The notes under the pieces are model-generated. The model saw nothing but the letters and a program-made list of their open reading frames with translations, had not been told where the DNA came from and did not search any database. Shown here piece after piece: positions 49,789 through 58,061 of a stretch of 64,000 nt of DNA. Made by a program: the position numbers and the translations under genes. This DNA is from JACVRW01 sp963803085 (GTDB lineage Bacteria; Actinomycetota; Thermoleophilia; Solirubrobacterales; Thermoleophilaceae): the NCBI GenBank assembly GCA_963803085.1, contig CAWDLE010000010.1:248001-312000 (forward strand). The letters are read 5' to 3'. Each line of letters opens with the position of its first letter. The first letter of the stretch is position 1.

Positions 49789-51170
49789 GATGCCACGGCG
49801 GCCTGCGCGCCGAGCGAGCGCCGCACGAAGCGGCCGTGACCGGGTTCCGTGCGGATCTCGCCGCGGTCGTACACCATCGTCCCGCGGCAGAGCGTGTGGC
49901 GCACGCTGCCCGTGGAGCTCTCGCCCTCGAACAGGTCGTAGTCCACGTTCATGTACGAGGTGCGCGTGGAGAACTCGAACGGGGTCGACGGGTCGAACAC
50001 GACGAGGTCCGCGTCCATCCCCGGCGCGATCGATCCCTTGCGGGCGAGTCCGAACCGATGGGCGATCGTGGTCGAGGTCATGTCGACGAGCTCATTCGGC
50101 GTGATGCGGCCGCTCTCCACGCCCAGGTCCCACAGCTTCACGAGCCGGTGCTGGATCATCGCGAGCCCGTTCGGGATCTTCGAGAAGTCGTCGCGGCCGA
50201 GCGCCTTCTGCTCGCTGTTGAACGGGCAGTGGTCGGTCGAGACGCTCTCGAGCACGCCGCGGTCGAGCGCGGCCCACAGGAGCTCCTGGTTGTGCGCCTC
50301 CCGCAGCGGCGGCGAGCAGACGTAGCGGCCTCCCTCGAAGTCGGGCCGCTCGAGGTCGTGCACCGTGTTGGTGAGGTACTGGAGGCAGGTCTCGCCGTAC
50401 ACGTTCACGCCGCGTGCCTGGCCGGCGGCGATCTCGTCGGCCGCACGGCCGCAGGTCACGTGCACGATGAACACGTCGGCGCCGGCCTCCTCCGCAAGCC
50501 GAACGGAGCGGCTCGTGGCCTCCGCCTCCAACGACTCGGGCCTGGTGAGCGCGTGGTAGATCGGGTCGGTCTGGCCCGCGGCGAGCGCGCGCTCCACGAG
50601 CACGTCGATCACCCAGCCGTTCTCGCAGTGGACCATGGTGAGTGCGCCGAGGTCACGCGTGGTCTCGAGCACACGGAAGAAGAGGTCGTCGGTGACCATC
50701 AGGACGCCCTTGTAGGCGAGGAACACCTTGAAGGTGCAGATGCCCTCCTCGACCATCGGCTCCATGTCGGCGAACGTGCCGTCGTCGGCCTGCGTGATCG
50801 CCATGTGGAAGCCGTAGTCCACGTGCGCGGCACCGTCGGCGCGGGCGCTCCACTCGTCCAGCGAGGAGCGCAGGCCGTCCGGGTGCTGCTGGATCACGAA
50901 GTCGACGATGCAGGTGGTGCCGCCGGCCGCGGCGGCGCGCGTGCCGGTGTCGTAGTCGTCGATCGAGTGCGTGCCGCCGAACGGCATCGCCATGTGCGTG
51001 TGATTGTCGATCAGCCCGGGCAGCACGTAGCAGCCGCTGGCATCGATCAGCTCGGCGTCCACGTCGCCGAGGGCGCCGACCGCGACGATCTCCTCGCCGT
51101 CGATCAGAACGTCGGCCACGGACGAGTTGGTGGCGGTCACGACCGTGCCGCCCTGTACGAGCTTTCTCAT
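49785..51170 (-). CDS. hydA: Dihydropyrimidinase / D-hydantoinase
   Basis: 461 residues of the cyclic amidohydrolase family. Metal motif VLPGLIDNHTHMAMPFGGTH; carbamylated lysine in CTFKVFLAYKGVLM; His ligands in ALTMVHCENG and VFIVHVTCGRAADEI; substrate region GETCLQYLTNTVHDLE; final Asp in VLESVSTDHCPFNSEQK. It opens 5,6-dihydrouracil or hydantoin rings to the N-carbamoyl acid, the substrate of the next enzyme in the operon. ATGA overlaps link it to both neighbours. Confidence 0.93.
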   Translation of the reverse strand: MRKLVQGGTVVTATNSSVADVLIDGEEIVAVGALGDVDAELIDASGCYVLPGLIDNHTHMAMPFGGTHSIDDYDTGTRAAAAGGTTCIVDFVIQQHPDGLRSSLDEWSARADGAAHVDYGFHMAITQADDGTFADMEPMVEEGICTFKVFLAYKGVLMVTDDLFFRVLETTRDLGALTMVHCENGWVIDVLVERALAAGQTDPIYHALTRPESLEAEATSRSVRLAEEAGADVFIVHVTCGRAADEIAAGQARGVNVYGETCLQYLTNTVHDLERPDFEGGRYVCSPPLREAHNQELLWAALDRGVLESVSTDHCPFNSEQKALGRDDFSKIPNGLAMIQHRLVKLWDLGVESGRITPNELVDMTSTTIAHRFGLARKGSIAPGMDADLVVFDPSTPFEFSTRTSYMNVDYDLFEGESSTGSVRHTLCRGTMVYDRGEIRTEPGHGRFVRRSLGAQAAVAS

Positions 51171-52198
51171 GCTGCTCCTCCTGTCACTCCTGCGAAGCGC
51201 GGGATGATCTCGCGACCGTAGGTCTCGAGCGTCTGCTCCTGGCCCTCGGTCATCAGGTAGATGTTGAACTGGTCGACGCCGATCGACTCGAGCTGCGCCA
51301 GCTTCTCCGCGGCCTGGTCGACGGTGCCGAGCACGCAGAAGCGGTCGCAGATCTCGTCACTCACGAACGCGCCGTGCTTGGCGCCCACTCGCGAGTGCTC
51401 GTCGTAGTCGTAGCCGGTCTGCTCCGGCACATAGTCGGTGAGCGCGGTGGGCACCGCCGAGCCGTCGCGGCCGTAGCGGGCGATCAGGTCGCGGACGTGG
51501 TTCGACACCATCGCCGGGAACCAGCGCACCTGCTCGCGCGCGGCCGCGATGTCATCCGAGATGTGGCTCGGTGCGCACACGATGCACTTGAGCTTCGCGG
51601 GATCGCGGCCGGCCTCCTCAGCCGCCGCGCGTGCGGTGCCCATGGTCCACTGGATGATGTCCGGATCGGCGAGCTGGATGATCACGCCGTCGCCGTAGCG
51701 CCCCGCCAGGCCGAGCACGCGCGGCCCGTAGCCCGCCACGTGCATCTCGATCGGCGGCAGCTCGGGGCGCACCCAGGCGAGCTGAATGTCGGTGTCGTTC
51801 CAGTGCACCGTCTCGCCGTTCATGAACGGCTTGATCATCCGGATGGCCTCCTCGAACTTCGCCACCGGCACCGGCTTCTGGTTGATGTAGCGCCGGGCGG
51901 AGTCGCCGCGGCCGATCCCCATCACCATGCGGCCGTTCGAGATGTCCTGCAGCGTCGCGTACGAGCTGGCCACCACCGTCGGCTCGCGCGTACCTGGGTT
52001 CGTGACCATGTGGCCGAGCTTGATCCGCTGGGTGGCCGCCGCCGCGAGCGCGAGCGTCGGCGTCGATTCCTGCCACAGCACATGCGAGTCGTAGGTCCAG
52101 CCGTACTCGAAGCCCTGCGCCTCCGCGAGCTGGAACAGCTCGATGAGGCGCTGGTAGGGCGGATCGGGCAGAACGGTGACGCCAAAGCTCAGAGCCAT
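51167..52198 (-). CDS. LLM-class F420-type oxidoreductase of the pyrimidine operon
   Basis: 343 residues from ATG 52198; the frame opens 25 codons earlier, but those overlap the ATPase gene tail. Luciferase-like barrel: FGVTVLPDPPYQRLIELFQL, GFEYGWTYDSHVLWQESTPT, RIKLGHMVTNPGTREPTVVA, NGRMVMGIGRGDSARRYINQ and PIEMHVAGYGPRVLGLAGRY. It fits the CPS_4088-like F420-dependent family, which is often found beside dihydropyrimidinase. It is the first gene of the five-gene ATGA-linked operon. No classical dihydropyrimidine dehydrogenase is present, so this enzyme may supply the ring redox step (inference). Confidence 0.87.
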   Translation of the reverse strand: MALSFGVTVLPDPPYQRLIELFQLAEAQGFEYGWTYDSHVLWQESTPTLALAAAATQRIKLGHMVTNPGTREPTVVASSYATLQDISNGRMVMGIGRGDSARRYINQKPVPVAKFEEAIRMIKPFMNGETVHWNDTDIQLAWVRPELPPIEMHVAGYGPRVLGLAGRYGDGVIIQLADPDIIQWTMGTARAAAEEAGRDPAKLKCIVCAPSHISDDIAAAREQVRWFPAMVSNHVRDLIARYGRDGSAVPTALTDYVPEQTGYDYDEHSRVGAKHGAFVSDEICDRFCVLGTVDQAAEKLAQLESIGVDQFNIYLMTEGQEQTLETYGREIIPRFAGVTGGAA

Positions 52199-52220
52199 GG
52201 CGTCACGGTAAGGGAAGAGC

Positions 52221-53372
52221 TCAGCTCTCGTATCTCTGGACCCACTCCGTGAGGAACGGTTCTGCGATTGCATACTCGCCGCGGCGCGTTCTTCTCACCA
52301 GCTCCGCGCGCTCGAGCGCCGTGAGTGCCCCCTGCACGGTGGGTGTGGCCGGCAGCGCGTGACGGCGCTGGTAGTCGCTGCTCAGCGGGCGCCCGGGGCT
52401 CTCCTGTGCGAGGGCCTGGAGGACCCGCTTCTGCGCTGACGAGACGCCCTCCCAGATGAGGCTGAAGTGCGAGTGCTCGGAACGCAGGGTGGCGTCGAGG
52501 GCAGCGTCGATCGCGGAGGGGCCCGCAATCTCGCCCGGGGGCGTGGCTTCCCAGAGGAAGTAGAGAAGCTCCTGCGTGGCGTACGGATGGCCACCGGTCA
52601 GCTCGAGTGCCCGCTCGCACGCATCGCGCTCCAGCTGCTTCCCGGTTTCGGCGAACCGCTCGAGCGCGTACGGCGCAAACAGCTCCGGCGGGATCACACC
52701 GAGCTCCGTCTGCTTCGCGCTGCGCCAGAACGGCTCGTTCTCGTCATTGAAGATCTGGCGCATCATGTGGCGCTTGCTGCCGAGGTAGATGTGAGCCACC
52801 TCGGGCTGCTCCTGAAAGACCGAGCGCATCAGCTTGATGAGCCCGGGGTCGATGTCCACAACCTCCTGGAACTCGTCGAGCACCAGGACCACGCGGCGCT
52901 CACGCTCGGCCGCGATCCGGCCGAGGGTGGTGAGCAACTCCTCGAGCGTGACGTCGATGTCCTCTTGGGCCGCCCGGGCATCGAAGGAGAAGGACACGGC
53001 ACCGTCGTTGGGATTCACGGTGATGGTCGGCGTCAGGCGCAGGTCCGCGAATACCTTCAGGCGCTCCTTGGCACTCCAGAGGCGAGTGGCCAGCTCCTCG
53101 TGGATCGTCTTCGCCAGCTTCGCCGCGAGCTGGTCCTTGGTCGGCGTGCGCATCAGGTCCACCTGCGCGACGAGCACGTCGTCATTCACGAGCTCCTGGG
53201 CCACCCGCCACACCAGTGAGGACTTGCCGTACCGGCGCGGCGCGAACACCACCACGTCCTGGCCGTTGCGGGCGTCGGCTACGAGGCTGGCGATCTCGTC
53301 CTGGCGGTCGGTGAACGCTTCGTCCAGGGCCAGCGGGCCGAACCTGAAGGGATTCGCGGGTGGCTTTGCCAT
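52221..53372 (-). CDS. Archaeal-type AAA ATPase with C-terminal winged helix
   Basis: 383 residues of the ATPase_2 (mostly archaeal) STAND-like family. Walker A DVVVFAPRRYGKSSLVWRVA, Walker B RRVVLVLDEFQEVVDIDPGL, the sensor segment VAHIYLGSKRHMMRQIFNDE, then the helical TGGHPYATQELLYFLWE. The C-terminus is a winged helix (AQKRVLQALAQESPGRPLSS ... ALTALERAELVRRTRRGEYA). Such proteins are switch ATPases of unknown output, often horizontally spread. Its start lies 7 bp from a nested AT-rich operator, suggesting tight self-control. It is directly upstream of the pyrimidine operon on the same strand (22 bp), but the function looks unrelated. Confidence 0.85.
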   Translation of the reverse strand: MAKPPANPFRFGPLALDEAFTDRQDEIASLVADARNGQDVVVFAPRRYGKSSLVWRVAQELVNDDVLVAQVDLMRTPTKDQLAAKLAKTIHEELATRLWSAKERLKVFADLRLTPTITVNPNDGAVSFSFDARAAQEDIDVTLEELLTTLGRIAAERERRVVLVLDEFQEVVDIDPGLIKLMRSVFQEQPEVAHIYLGSKRHMMRQIFNDENEPFWRSAKQTELGVIPPELFAPYALERFAETGKQLERDACERALELTGGHPYATQELLYFLWEATPPGEIAGPSAIDAALDATLRSEHSHFSLIWEGVSSAQKRVLQALAQESPGRPLSSDYQRRHALPATPTVQGALTALERAELVRRTRRGEYAIAEPFLTEWVQRYES

Positions 53373-53378
53373 GAGCGC

Positions 53379-53428
53379 ATTATGTTAGCGACAATTATGT
53401 ATTTAGACATAATGTCTGCCGACATAAA
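53379..53428. promoter_or_regulatory. Nested dyad operator with four half-sites
   Basis: ATTATGT (53379-53385), 8 bp, ATTATGT (53394-53400), 6 bp, ACATAAT (53407-53413), 8 bp, ACATAAA (53422-53428). The whole is symmetric about 53403.5 with only one mismatch in 28 half-site bases. It is very A/T-rich against the surroundings. On the minus strand the first half-site gives CATAAT, a good -10 box, six bases before the ATPase ATG, so transcription would start at or near the start codon and a bound repressor would block it. Confidence 0.75.
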
Positions 53429-53433
53429 GCGTG

Positions 53434-54927
53434 TCAGCCGTCGCGCAGGGCGATCAGGCCGCCGGTCACTCCCAGGTACGCGGTGCCGGTGGGCCCGAGA
53501 GCCAGCCCGGCGTAGTTGTTGTTGAAGCCGAGCCCGTTGCCCGCGTAGACCTTGAAGGCCGTGGCCCCCGTGCGGGCGTTGATCGCCGTCCAGAAGTACG
53601 GCTGGCGGAGCGGGAGAGGGTCGGGGTCGCGCGTGTAGGTGTAGATCAGGCCGGTGCGCGTGGACAGCTTCGGGACCACCGTGGGCGCGCGCTCGGTGGT
53701 GTTGGTCCAGATCTTGCGGCAGCCCCTGCCGTTCCTGTTCACGTCCACCCGGGCGAACCCGGCTGTGGTCAGCGCGCCGGAGTTCGGTCCGAACGGGTCC
53801 TGGTAGCCGTAGTTGTTCTCCACGTACAGCGAGCGACCGTTCGTGATGAGCGAGTTCTCGGTGGCGCTCGCTCCCGGCTCGAACACCGGCACCCGGCACA
53901 CCACCCGGCGCTGCCCGCGCTTCAGGCTCACGGCCTTGCGGTACACGACCACGTTCATCGGGTCCGCGTTGTCGGTGATCGCGACGTAGCCGCCACTCAT
54001 GATCGTCGGCGTGGTGCCCGAGCCGGCGTCGGCCTGGCCGGGCTTCACGACGCCGGAGTTGCCGTACGTGGCCCTCCACTGAATCTGCGGCTTGCCATTG
54101 CGCGCGCGGAGGCGGTACATGCGCTTGCTCGACACCACGTAGATGCCGCGACGGTCGACCGTGAACGAGTTCTGAATGTCCTCGCCGAGGCGGATGGCGC
54201 GGATCCTGCGCGTCTTCGGGTTGAGGATTGCGACCTTGCCGTTCTTCTTCGAGACGAACCAGATGCGGCCGCGGAAGTCGGGCAGCGCCGAGCTGATGCG
54301 CTCGTCCGGCTCGAGCACGCTGGTCAGGTCGTAGTCGTCCGTCTTCGTGATGGTTCGGCCGTCCGCCGAGACCTGAAGCACGAACAGATGGCTCGTCTTG
54401 GTGGCGCTCCAGACGCGGTCGCGCCCGTCGAGGAAGAAGTAGCCGCCGCCGGCGAAGTTCTGGTACGCCTTGGTGCCCGGCGGATCGGGGGCGTTCGGCA
54501 TCTCGTAGCTGGCGAGCAGCTCGAGCGACTGTGGGTCGATCACCCGCACCTGCGGCGGCGCGATCAGCGAGGGGCAGACGCTCACCAGGAATCCGCGCGA
54601 ATGGAAGGTGAGCGACCCGCACAGCGCAGGCGACATCGCATTCGAGAGCGCCACTGGCGAGCGTCCGAGTGGGCCGGGTCCGCGGTAGGCGTCCGTCATC
54701 CAGGTGTCGTTGTGGATGTTGCTGCGCGGGTTGGGCGCCATGAACGGGTTGCGCGGCGCCTTCGTGTACGCAAGCTGCTGGGGTGTTGCCGGTGCGCCCT
54801 GGTACCTCGGCAGGGTGGTGCCGAGCGGGTCGAGTATCGGCGCGGCGGCCGCGGCGGGGGCCAGCGCGAGGACGAGCAGGGTCAGGGCGGCTGAGGTCCA
54901 GCGCGTGGTGGACACGGGCCCGAACAT
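53434..54927 (-). CDS. Secreted PQQ-like beta-propeller protein
   Basis: 497 residues with a signal peptide (SAALTLLVLALAPAAAAAP). Propeller strands follow: VRVIDPQSLELLASYEMPNA, GGYFFLDGRDRVWSATKTSH, FRGRIWFVSKKNGKVAILNP, IQNSFTVDRRGIYVVSSKRM, GLIYTYTRDPDPLPLRQPYF and GNGLGFNNNYAGLALGPTGT. The repeats resemble PQQ-binding-like propellers, but the Trp-docking pattern of quinoprotein dehydrogenases is incomplete, so a redox role is not shown. There is no clear operon partner; its start faces the 54998 gene. Confidence 0.8.
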   Translation of the reverse strand: MFGPVSTTRWTSAALTLLVLALAPAAAAAPILDPLGTTLPRYQGAPATPQQLAYTKAPRNPFMAPNPRSNIHNDTWMTDAYRGPGPLGRSPVALSNAMSPALCGSLTFHSRGFLVSVCPSLIAPPQVRVIDPQSLELLASYEMPNAPDPPGTKAYQNFAGGGYFFLDGRDRVWSATKTSHLFVLQVSADGRTITKTDDYDLTSVLEPDERISSALPDFRGRIWFVSKKNGKVAILNPKTRRIRAIRLGEDIQNSFTVDRRGIYVVSSKRMYRLRARNGKPQIQWRATYGNSGVVKPGQADAGSGTTPTIMSGGYVAITDNADPMNVVVYRKAVSLKRGQRRVVCRVPVFEPGASATENSLITNGRSLYVENNYGYQDPFGPNSGALTTAGFARVDVNRNGRGCRKIWTNTTERAPTVVPKLSTRTGLIYTYTRDPDPLPLRQPYFWTAINARTGATAFKVYAGNGLGFNNNYAGLALGPTGTAYLGVTGGLIALRDG

Positions 54928-54997
54928 AACGGGCTTGCCATTAGGCGAGCGCCGGTGGATCCTGTGTACGCCGGGGTGGGGGGCTACGGTCTCGGGA

Positions 54998-55483
54998 ATG
55001 GTGGAGATGGAGCTGAGGCGTACGGCCGAGGACCGGCGGCTCTACGCCCTGGAGGGAGTCGGCACCCTGCGGCTCGAGGGCCTGGGCGGCCGCATGGCGA
55101 CCGCCGAGTCCGGATCGGAAAGCTGGCACATCACTCGTCGCGGGTTCTGGCGGCGGATCATTCAGGCCACCGACACGGCGGACAGCGTGGTCGGCGAGTT
55201 CGAGCCGCGCGGCCTGCGCCGAGGTGGCGCGCTGCGCTGGGCCGGTCGGGGGCTCGAGCTGCGCCCGGCGAGCAAGTGGCGGGAGCGTTACGCCCTTGCC
55301 GACGGCGAGCAGGAGCTCGCCGTGTTCGACGGAAAGGGCTGGGGGCGCCGGCCCGTGGAGGTGGTCGTGGACGACTCCGCCGCGGTGGAGCCGGGGCTGC
55401 TCCTGTTCGCCGCCTTCGTGGTTCGTGGGCTTGCCGAGGACGCGGGTGCCGCGGCCGGCGGCGCCGCAACCACAGGGTCCTAA
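54998..55483 (+). CDS. Conserved hypothetical protein
   Basis: 161 residues from ATG 54998 (or ATG 55007). It is all beta-like: DRRLYALEGVGTLRLEGLGG, ESWHITRRGFWRRIIQATDT, SVVGEFEPRGLRRGGALRWA, LELRPASKWRERYALADGEQ, GKGWGRRPVEVVVDD, then GLLLFAAFVVRGLAED. The meander of repeated strand pairs recalls tubby/LURP-one-type scramblase barrels, but I cannot confirm the family. No signal peptide; cytoplasmic. Confidence 0.7.
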   Translation: MVEMELRRTAEDRRLYALEGVGTLRLEGLGGRMATAESGSESWHITRRGFWRRIIQATDTADSVVGEFEPRGLRRGGALRWAGRGLELRPASKWRERYALADGEQELAVFDGKGWGRRPVEVVVDDSAAVEPGLLLFAAFVVRGLAEDAGAAAGGAATTGS

Positions 55484-55519
55484 CCGCTTCTTCGAGCCGC
55501 TTTCGGTGTTGATGCGTGC

Positions 55520-56455
55520 ATGCGCAGCGTCCTCGGCTTCCTCGCGGTGCTCGCCGTCTTGGTGGTCTGCGCGGCGCCGGCGCAGGCCACCTTCCCGGGC
55601 AGAAACGGCGGCGTTGCGTTCGGACAGCGCACCACGAGCGGCGACCCGGACCCGGTGATCACCGAGCACTCGCGCCTGCTCGTGGCGCTTCCGCCATTCC
55701 GCGCCCACAGGACGCGGACCCTGCTCGACTGCCAGACCACGGACGGTGCGCCGAGCGGCGGCAACTGCACCGGAACGGACTACCGGTCGCCGTCGTACTC
55801 CCGCAATGGCGAGAGGATCGTCTTCGACGCGGGCGCGCGCCTCGCGATCATCGACGCCGACGGTGGGGAGGCGGTCCTACAGCCCGCAGCCACGGCCGAT
55901 GACGGAGACCCCTGCTTCTCCCCCGACGGCAAGCGCATCGCGTTCACGGGCGTGAACGACCGCGGCGGAACTGACCTCTACATCCGCGGGCTCGGGGGCG
56001 GCGCAGCGCGCATGATCATCCAGGACGCGGGCTCGCCCGCATGGTCGTCACGGAACCGGCTCGCCTACGTGCGCAGCGGCAACGTCTACACCGCCAACCC
56101 GAACGGCAGGGATCGCCGCTGGGTCACCTCAGGCGTCTCGCCTGACTGGTCGCCGCACGCCAGCCGGCTGGCGCTGGTGCGGCCGCTGCCGAGCCTCACC
56201 TTCGACGGGGTCACCGGCCGCATCTACACGGTCACGGCGAGCGGTCATGACCTTCGCCGGGTCGGGCGCTCCAAGGATGCGTCTCACCCGATCTGGTCCC
56301 CCGACGGGCACTGGCTCGCCTACGACGGGTTCGACCTGGGCGTGAACATCAAGCGAATCGGGAGCAGCGTGCCGGCGTTCGAGGTCGCACCGACTCAGTT
56401 CAGCGGTGAGAGCGGCTCGGTGAGCTCGTTCAGCCCGGCCTGGCGGCCGCGCTAG
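55520..56455 (+). CDS. Secreted TolB-like (WD40/PD40) propeller protein
   Basis: 311 residues with signal peptide (GFLAVLAVLVVCAAPAQAT). PD40-type blades are visible: SPSYSRNGERIVFDAGARLA, PCFSPDGKRIAFTGVNDRGG, SPAWSSRNRLAYVRSGNVYT, ISPDWSPHASRLALV (close form), HPIWSPDGHWLAYDGFDLGV and SFSPAWRPR. These short propellers resemble the C-terminal part of TolB. The stop codon overlaps that of the convergent VOC gene. Function unknown. Confidence 0.82.
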   Translation: MRSVLGFLAVLAVLVVCAAPAQATFPGRNGGVAFGQRTTSGDPDPVITEHSRLLVALPPFRAHRTRTLLDCQTTDGAPSGGNCTGTDYRSPSYSRNGERIVFDAGARLAIIDADGGEAVLQPAATADDGDPCFSPDGKRIAFTGVNDRGGTDLYIRGLGGGAARMIIQDAGSPAWSSRNRLAYVRSGNVYTANPNGRDRRWVTSGVSPDWSPHASRLALVRPLPSLTFDGVTGRIYTVTASGHDLRRVGRSKDASHPIWSPDGHWLAYDGFDLGVNIKRIGSSVPAFEVAPTQFSGESGSVSSFSPAWRPR

Positions 56456-56832
56456 ACCTCCTGCTCGAGCACCGACAGGATGTTCCCTGCCGGGTCCTTG
56501 AACCAGGCGATCGGCGGCCCCGCTTCGCGAGCGATGCCCTTGTCGTCCTGGCCAAAGCCGTCGTACTGCTCGAACTTCACGCCGCGCGCGCTCAGCTCCT
56601 CAACCGTGGCGTCGATGTCGTCGACCGGGAAGTTGAGGATCGTGTAGGTCGCGGGCTGGAAGTCGGGTTTCGGGTAGATCAGGGTGGGGCGGTCGCCGGC
56701 GAGGTGCAGGGTCAGAAGACCAGGGCCCTCCATGAGCTCGACCTTCAGCCCGAGCGTGTCCCCGTAGAACCCGCGCGCCGCCTCGATGTCCGGCACCGCG
56801 AATCCGCTGAATGCCTTGCTGTCAGCCAACAT
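56452..56832 (-). CDS. VOC/glyoxalase-like protein
   Basis: 126 residues: SKAFSGFAVPDIEAARGFYG, DTLGLKVELMEGPGLLTLHL, YTILNFPVDDIDATVEELSA, AWFKDPAGNILSVLEQEV. This is the paired beta-alpha-beta-beta-beta VOC fold. The metal-ligand positions are partly replaced (Ser/Phe at the first His position), so it may be a binding protein. It starts 27 bp after the ECF sigma stop on the same strand and is probably in its operon. Confidence 0.85.
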   Translation of the reverse strand: MLADSKAFSGFAVPDIEAARGFYGDTLGLKVELMEGPGLLTLHLAGDRPTLIYPKPDFQPATYTILNFPVDDIDATVEELSARGVKFEQYDGFGQDDKGIAREAGPPIAWFKDPAGNILSVLEQEV

Positions 56833-56859
56833 GGTCTGCCTCCTCGTATCTCGTTCCGA

Positions 56860-57975
56860 TCATCGGGACTCCTCCAGTCGTCCGGGCAGGCCGAAGCGCT
56901 CGAAGCTCGCGTTCAGCCGCACGGGGTCGATCTCCTCGTCCACCCAGCGTGCGTACGAGTGCGTGGGCGGAAGGTCGATGGTTCGCGCCACGAAGGCGAC
57001 CACGTCTGAGATCAGCCTGCCGCGGAAGGTCAGCACGTTGAGCGCGAAGGGCAGGTACGCCTGCTCGCCGTCGTCCCACGCGTAGAACGCCAGCGCCGGC
57101 TGGCCGTTGGCGGTGACGCGGATTGGGCGCCAGCGCCAGCTGCCCGACATCGGCCAGCCCTCGAGGAACATCGCGATCTCGTCCTTGCCGCCGAACCAGC
57201 TGGCAAGCGGCGGCATCGCGAAGGTCGCGTCCTTGGCGAGCATCTCGACCACGGTCTCGAAGTCGTTCTGCTCCCACGCCTCGACGTAGCGCTCCACGAT
57301 CTCGCTGAGCTCGTCGTCGCCGAGCGCGCGCAACGTGGCCTGCTGGCTCTGCTCGGGCAGGCGATCGTCGACGGTCTTGCGGGCGCGCTGAAGGGCGCTG
57401 TTCACCGAGGCCACCGACGTGTCGAGCGATTCCGACACCTCCTGCGCCGAGAAGCCGAGCACCTCGCGCAGGATCAGCACGGCGCGCTGGTTCGGCGGCA
57501 GCAGCTGAAGCGCCGCGATGAACGCCAGCTCGACGCTCTCGCGCTGCTCGTAGCGCGCCTCCGGGGCGGCGAGGCCGTCCTCGAGGCCGAGCGTCTCGTC
57601 CGGATAGGGCTCGACCCACACGGACTCGATCACCGGTTCGCCCGGACCGCCGTGAGGGTCCGCCGCGGGGCCGTAGTCGACCGGCAGCACGCGCTTGGGG
57701 CGCCGCGCGATCTGGTTCAGGCAGGTGTTGGTGGCGATCGTGTACAGCCAGGAGCGGAGCGAGCTGCGTCCCTCGAACTTGGCGAGCCCGCGCCAGGCGC
57801 GCAGAGATGCGTCCTGCAGCGCGTCTTCCGCGTCGTGCACCGAGCCGAGCATGCGGTAGCAGTGCGCATGCAGCTCTCGCCGGTAGGGCTCGAGGAGATC
57901 GCGGTACGCGCTCTCGTCGCCGTCTCGGGCGGCCTCGAGCAGCTCTTGTTCCTGCGTGGTGGGGGTGGTAGCCAT
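56860..57975 (-). CDS. ECF sigma factor with C-terminal SnoaL-like domain (SigJ/SigX5 type)
   Basis: 371 residues from ATG 57975. Region 2: YRRELHAHCYRMLGSVHDAE, DALQDASLRAWRGLAKFEGR, SSLRSWLYTIATNTCLNQIA. Region 4: ALQLLPPNQRAVLILREVLG, FSAQEVSESLDTSVASVNSA. A SnoaL-like domain of about 130 residues follows (IVERYVEAWEQNDFETVVEM, LAKDATFAMPPLASWFGGKD, ALAFYAWDDGEQAYLPFALN). In this class the extra domain replaces an anti-sigma factor and tunes activity through an intramolecular contact. A perfect 26-bp dyad lies between this gene and the divergent VOC gene. Confidence 0.9.
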   Translation of the reverse strand: MATTPTTQEQELLEAARDGDESAYRDLLEPYRRELHAHCYRMLGSVHDAEDALQDASLRAWRGLAKFEGRSSLRSWLYTIATNTCLNQIARRPKRVLPVDYGPAADPHGGPGEPVIESVWVEPYPDETLGLEDGLAAPEARYEQRESVELAFIAALQLLPPNQRAVLILREVLGFSAQEVSESLDTSVASVNSALQRARKTVDDRLPEQSQQATLRALGDDELSEIVERYVEAWEQNDFETVVEMLAKDATFAMPPLASWFGGKDEIAMFLEGWPMSGSWRWRPIRVTANGQPALAFYAWDDGEQAYLPFALNVLTFRGRLISDVVAFVARTIDLPPTHSYARWVDEEIDPVRLNASFERFGLPGRLEESR

Positions 57976-58006
57976 GCGTCCCCAGGTTAGACCGCGCGAC
58001 TGGCCC

Positions 58007-58032
58007 AAACTCATCGCGCGCCCGATGAGTTT
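58007..58032. promoter_or_regulatory. Perfect 26-bp dyad between sigma and VOC genes
   Basis: AAACTCATCG (58007-58016), spacer CGCGCC, CGATGAGTTT (58023-58032). Both 10-bp arms match without error. It lies 31 bp from the sigma start and 29 bp from the VOC start, in the middle of the divergent promoter region, and would serve both. The cognate regulator is not adjacent. Confidence 0.75.
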
Positions 58033-58061
58033 CCGGGCCTACCTCGGTCTTATTGGCAGTG

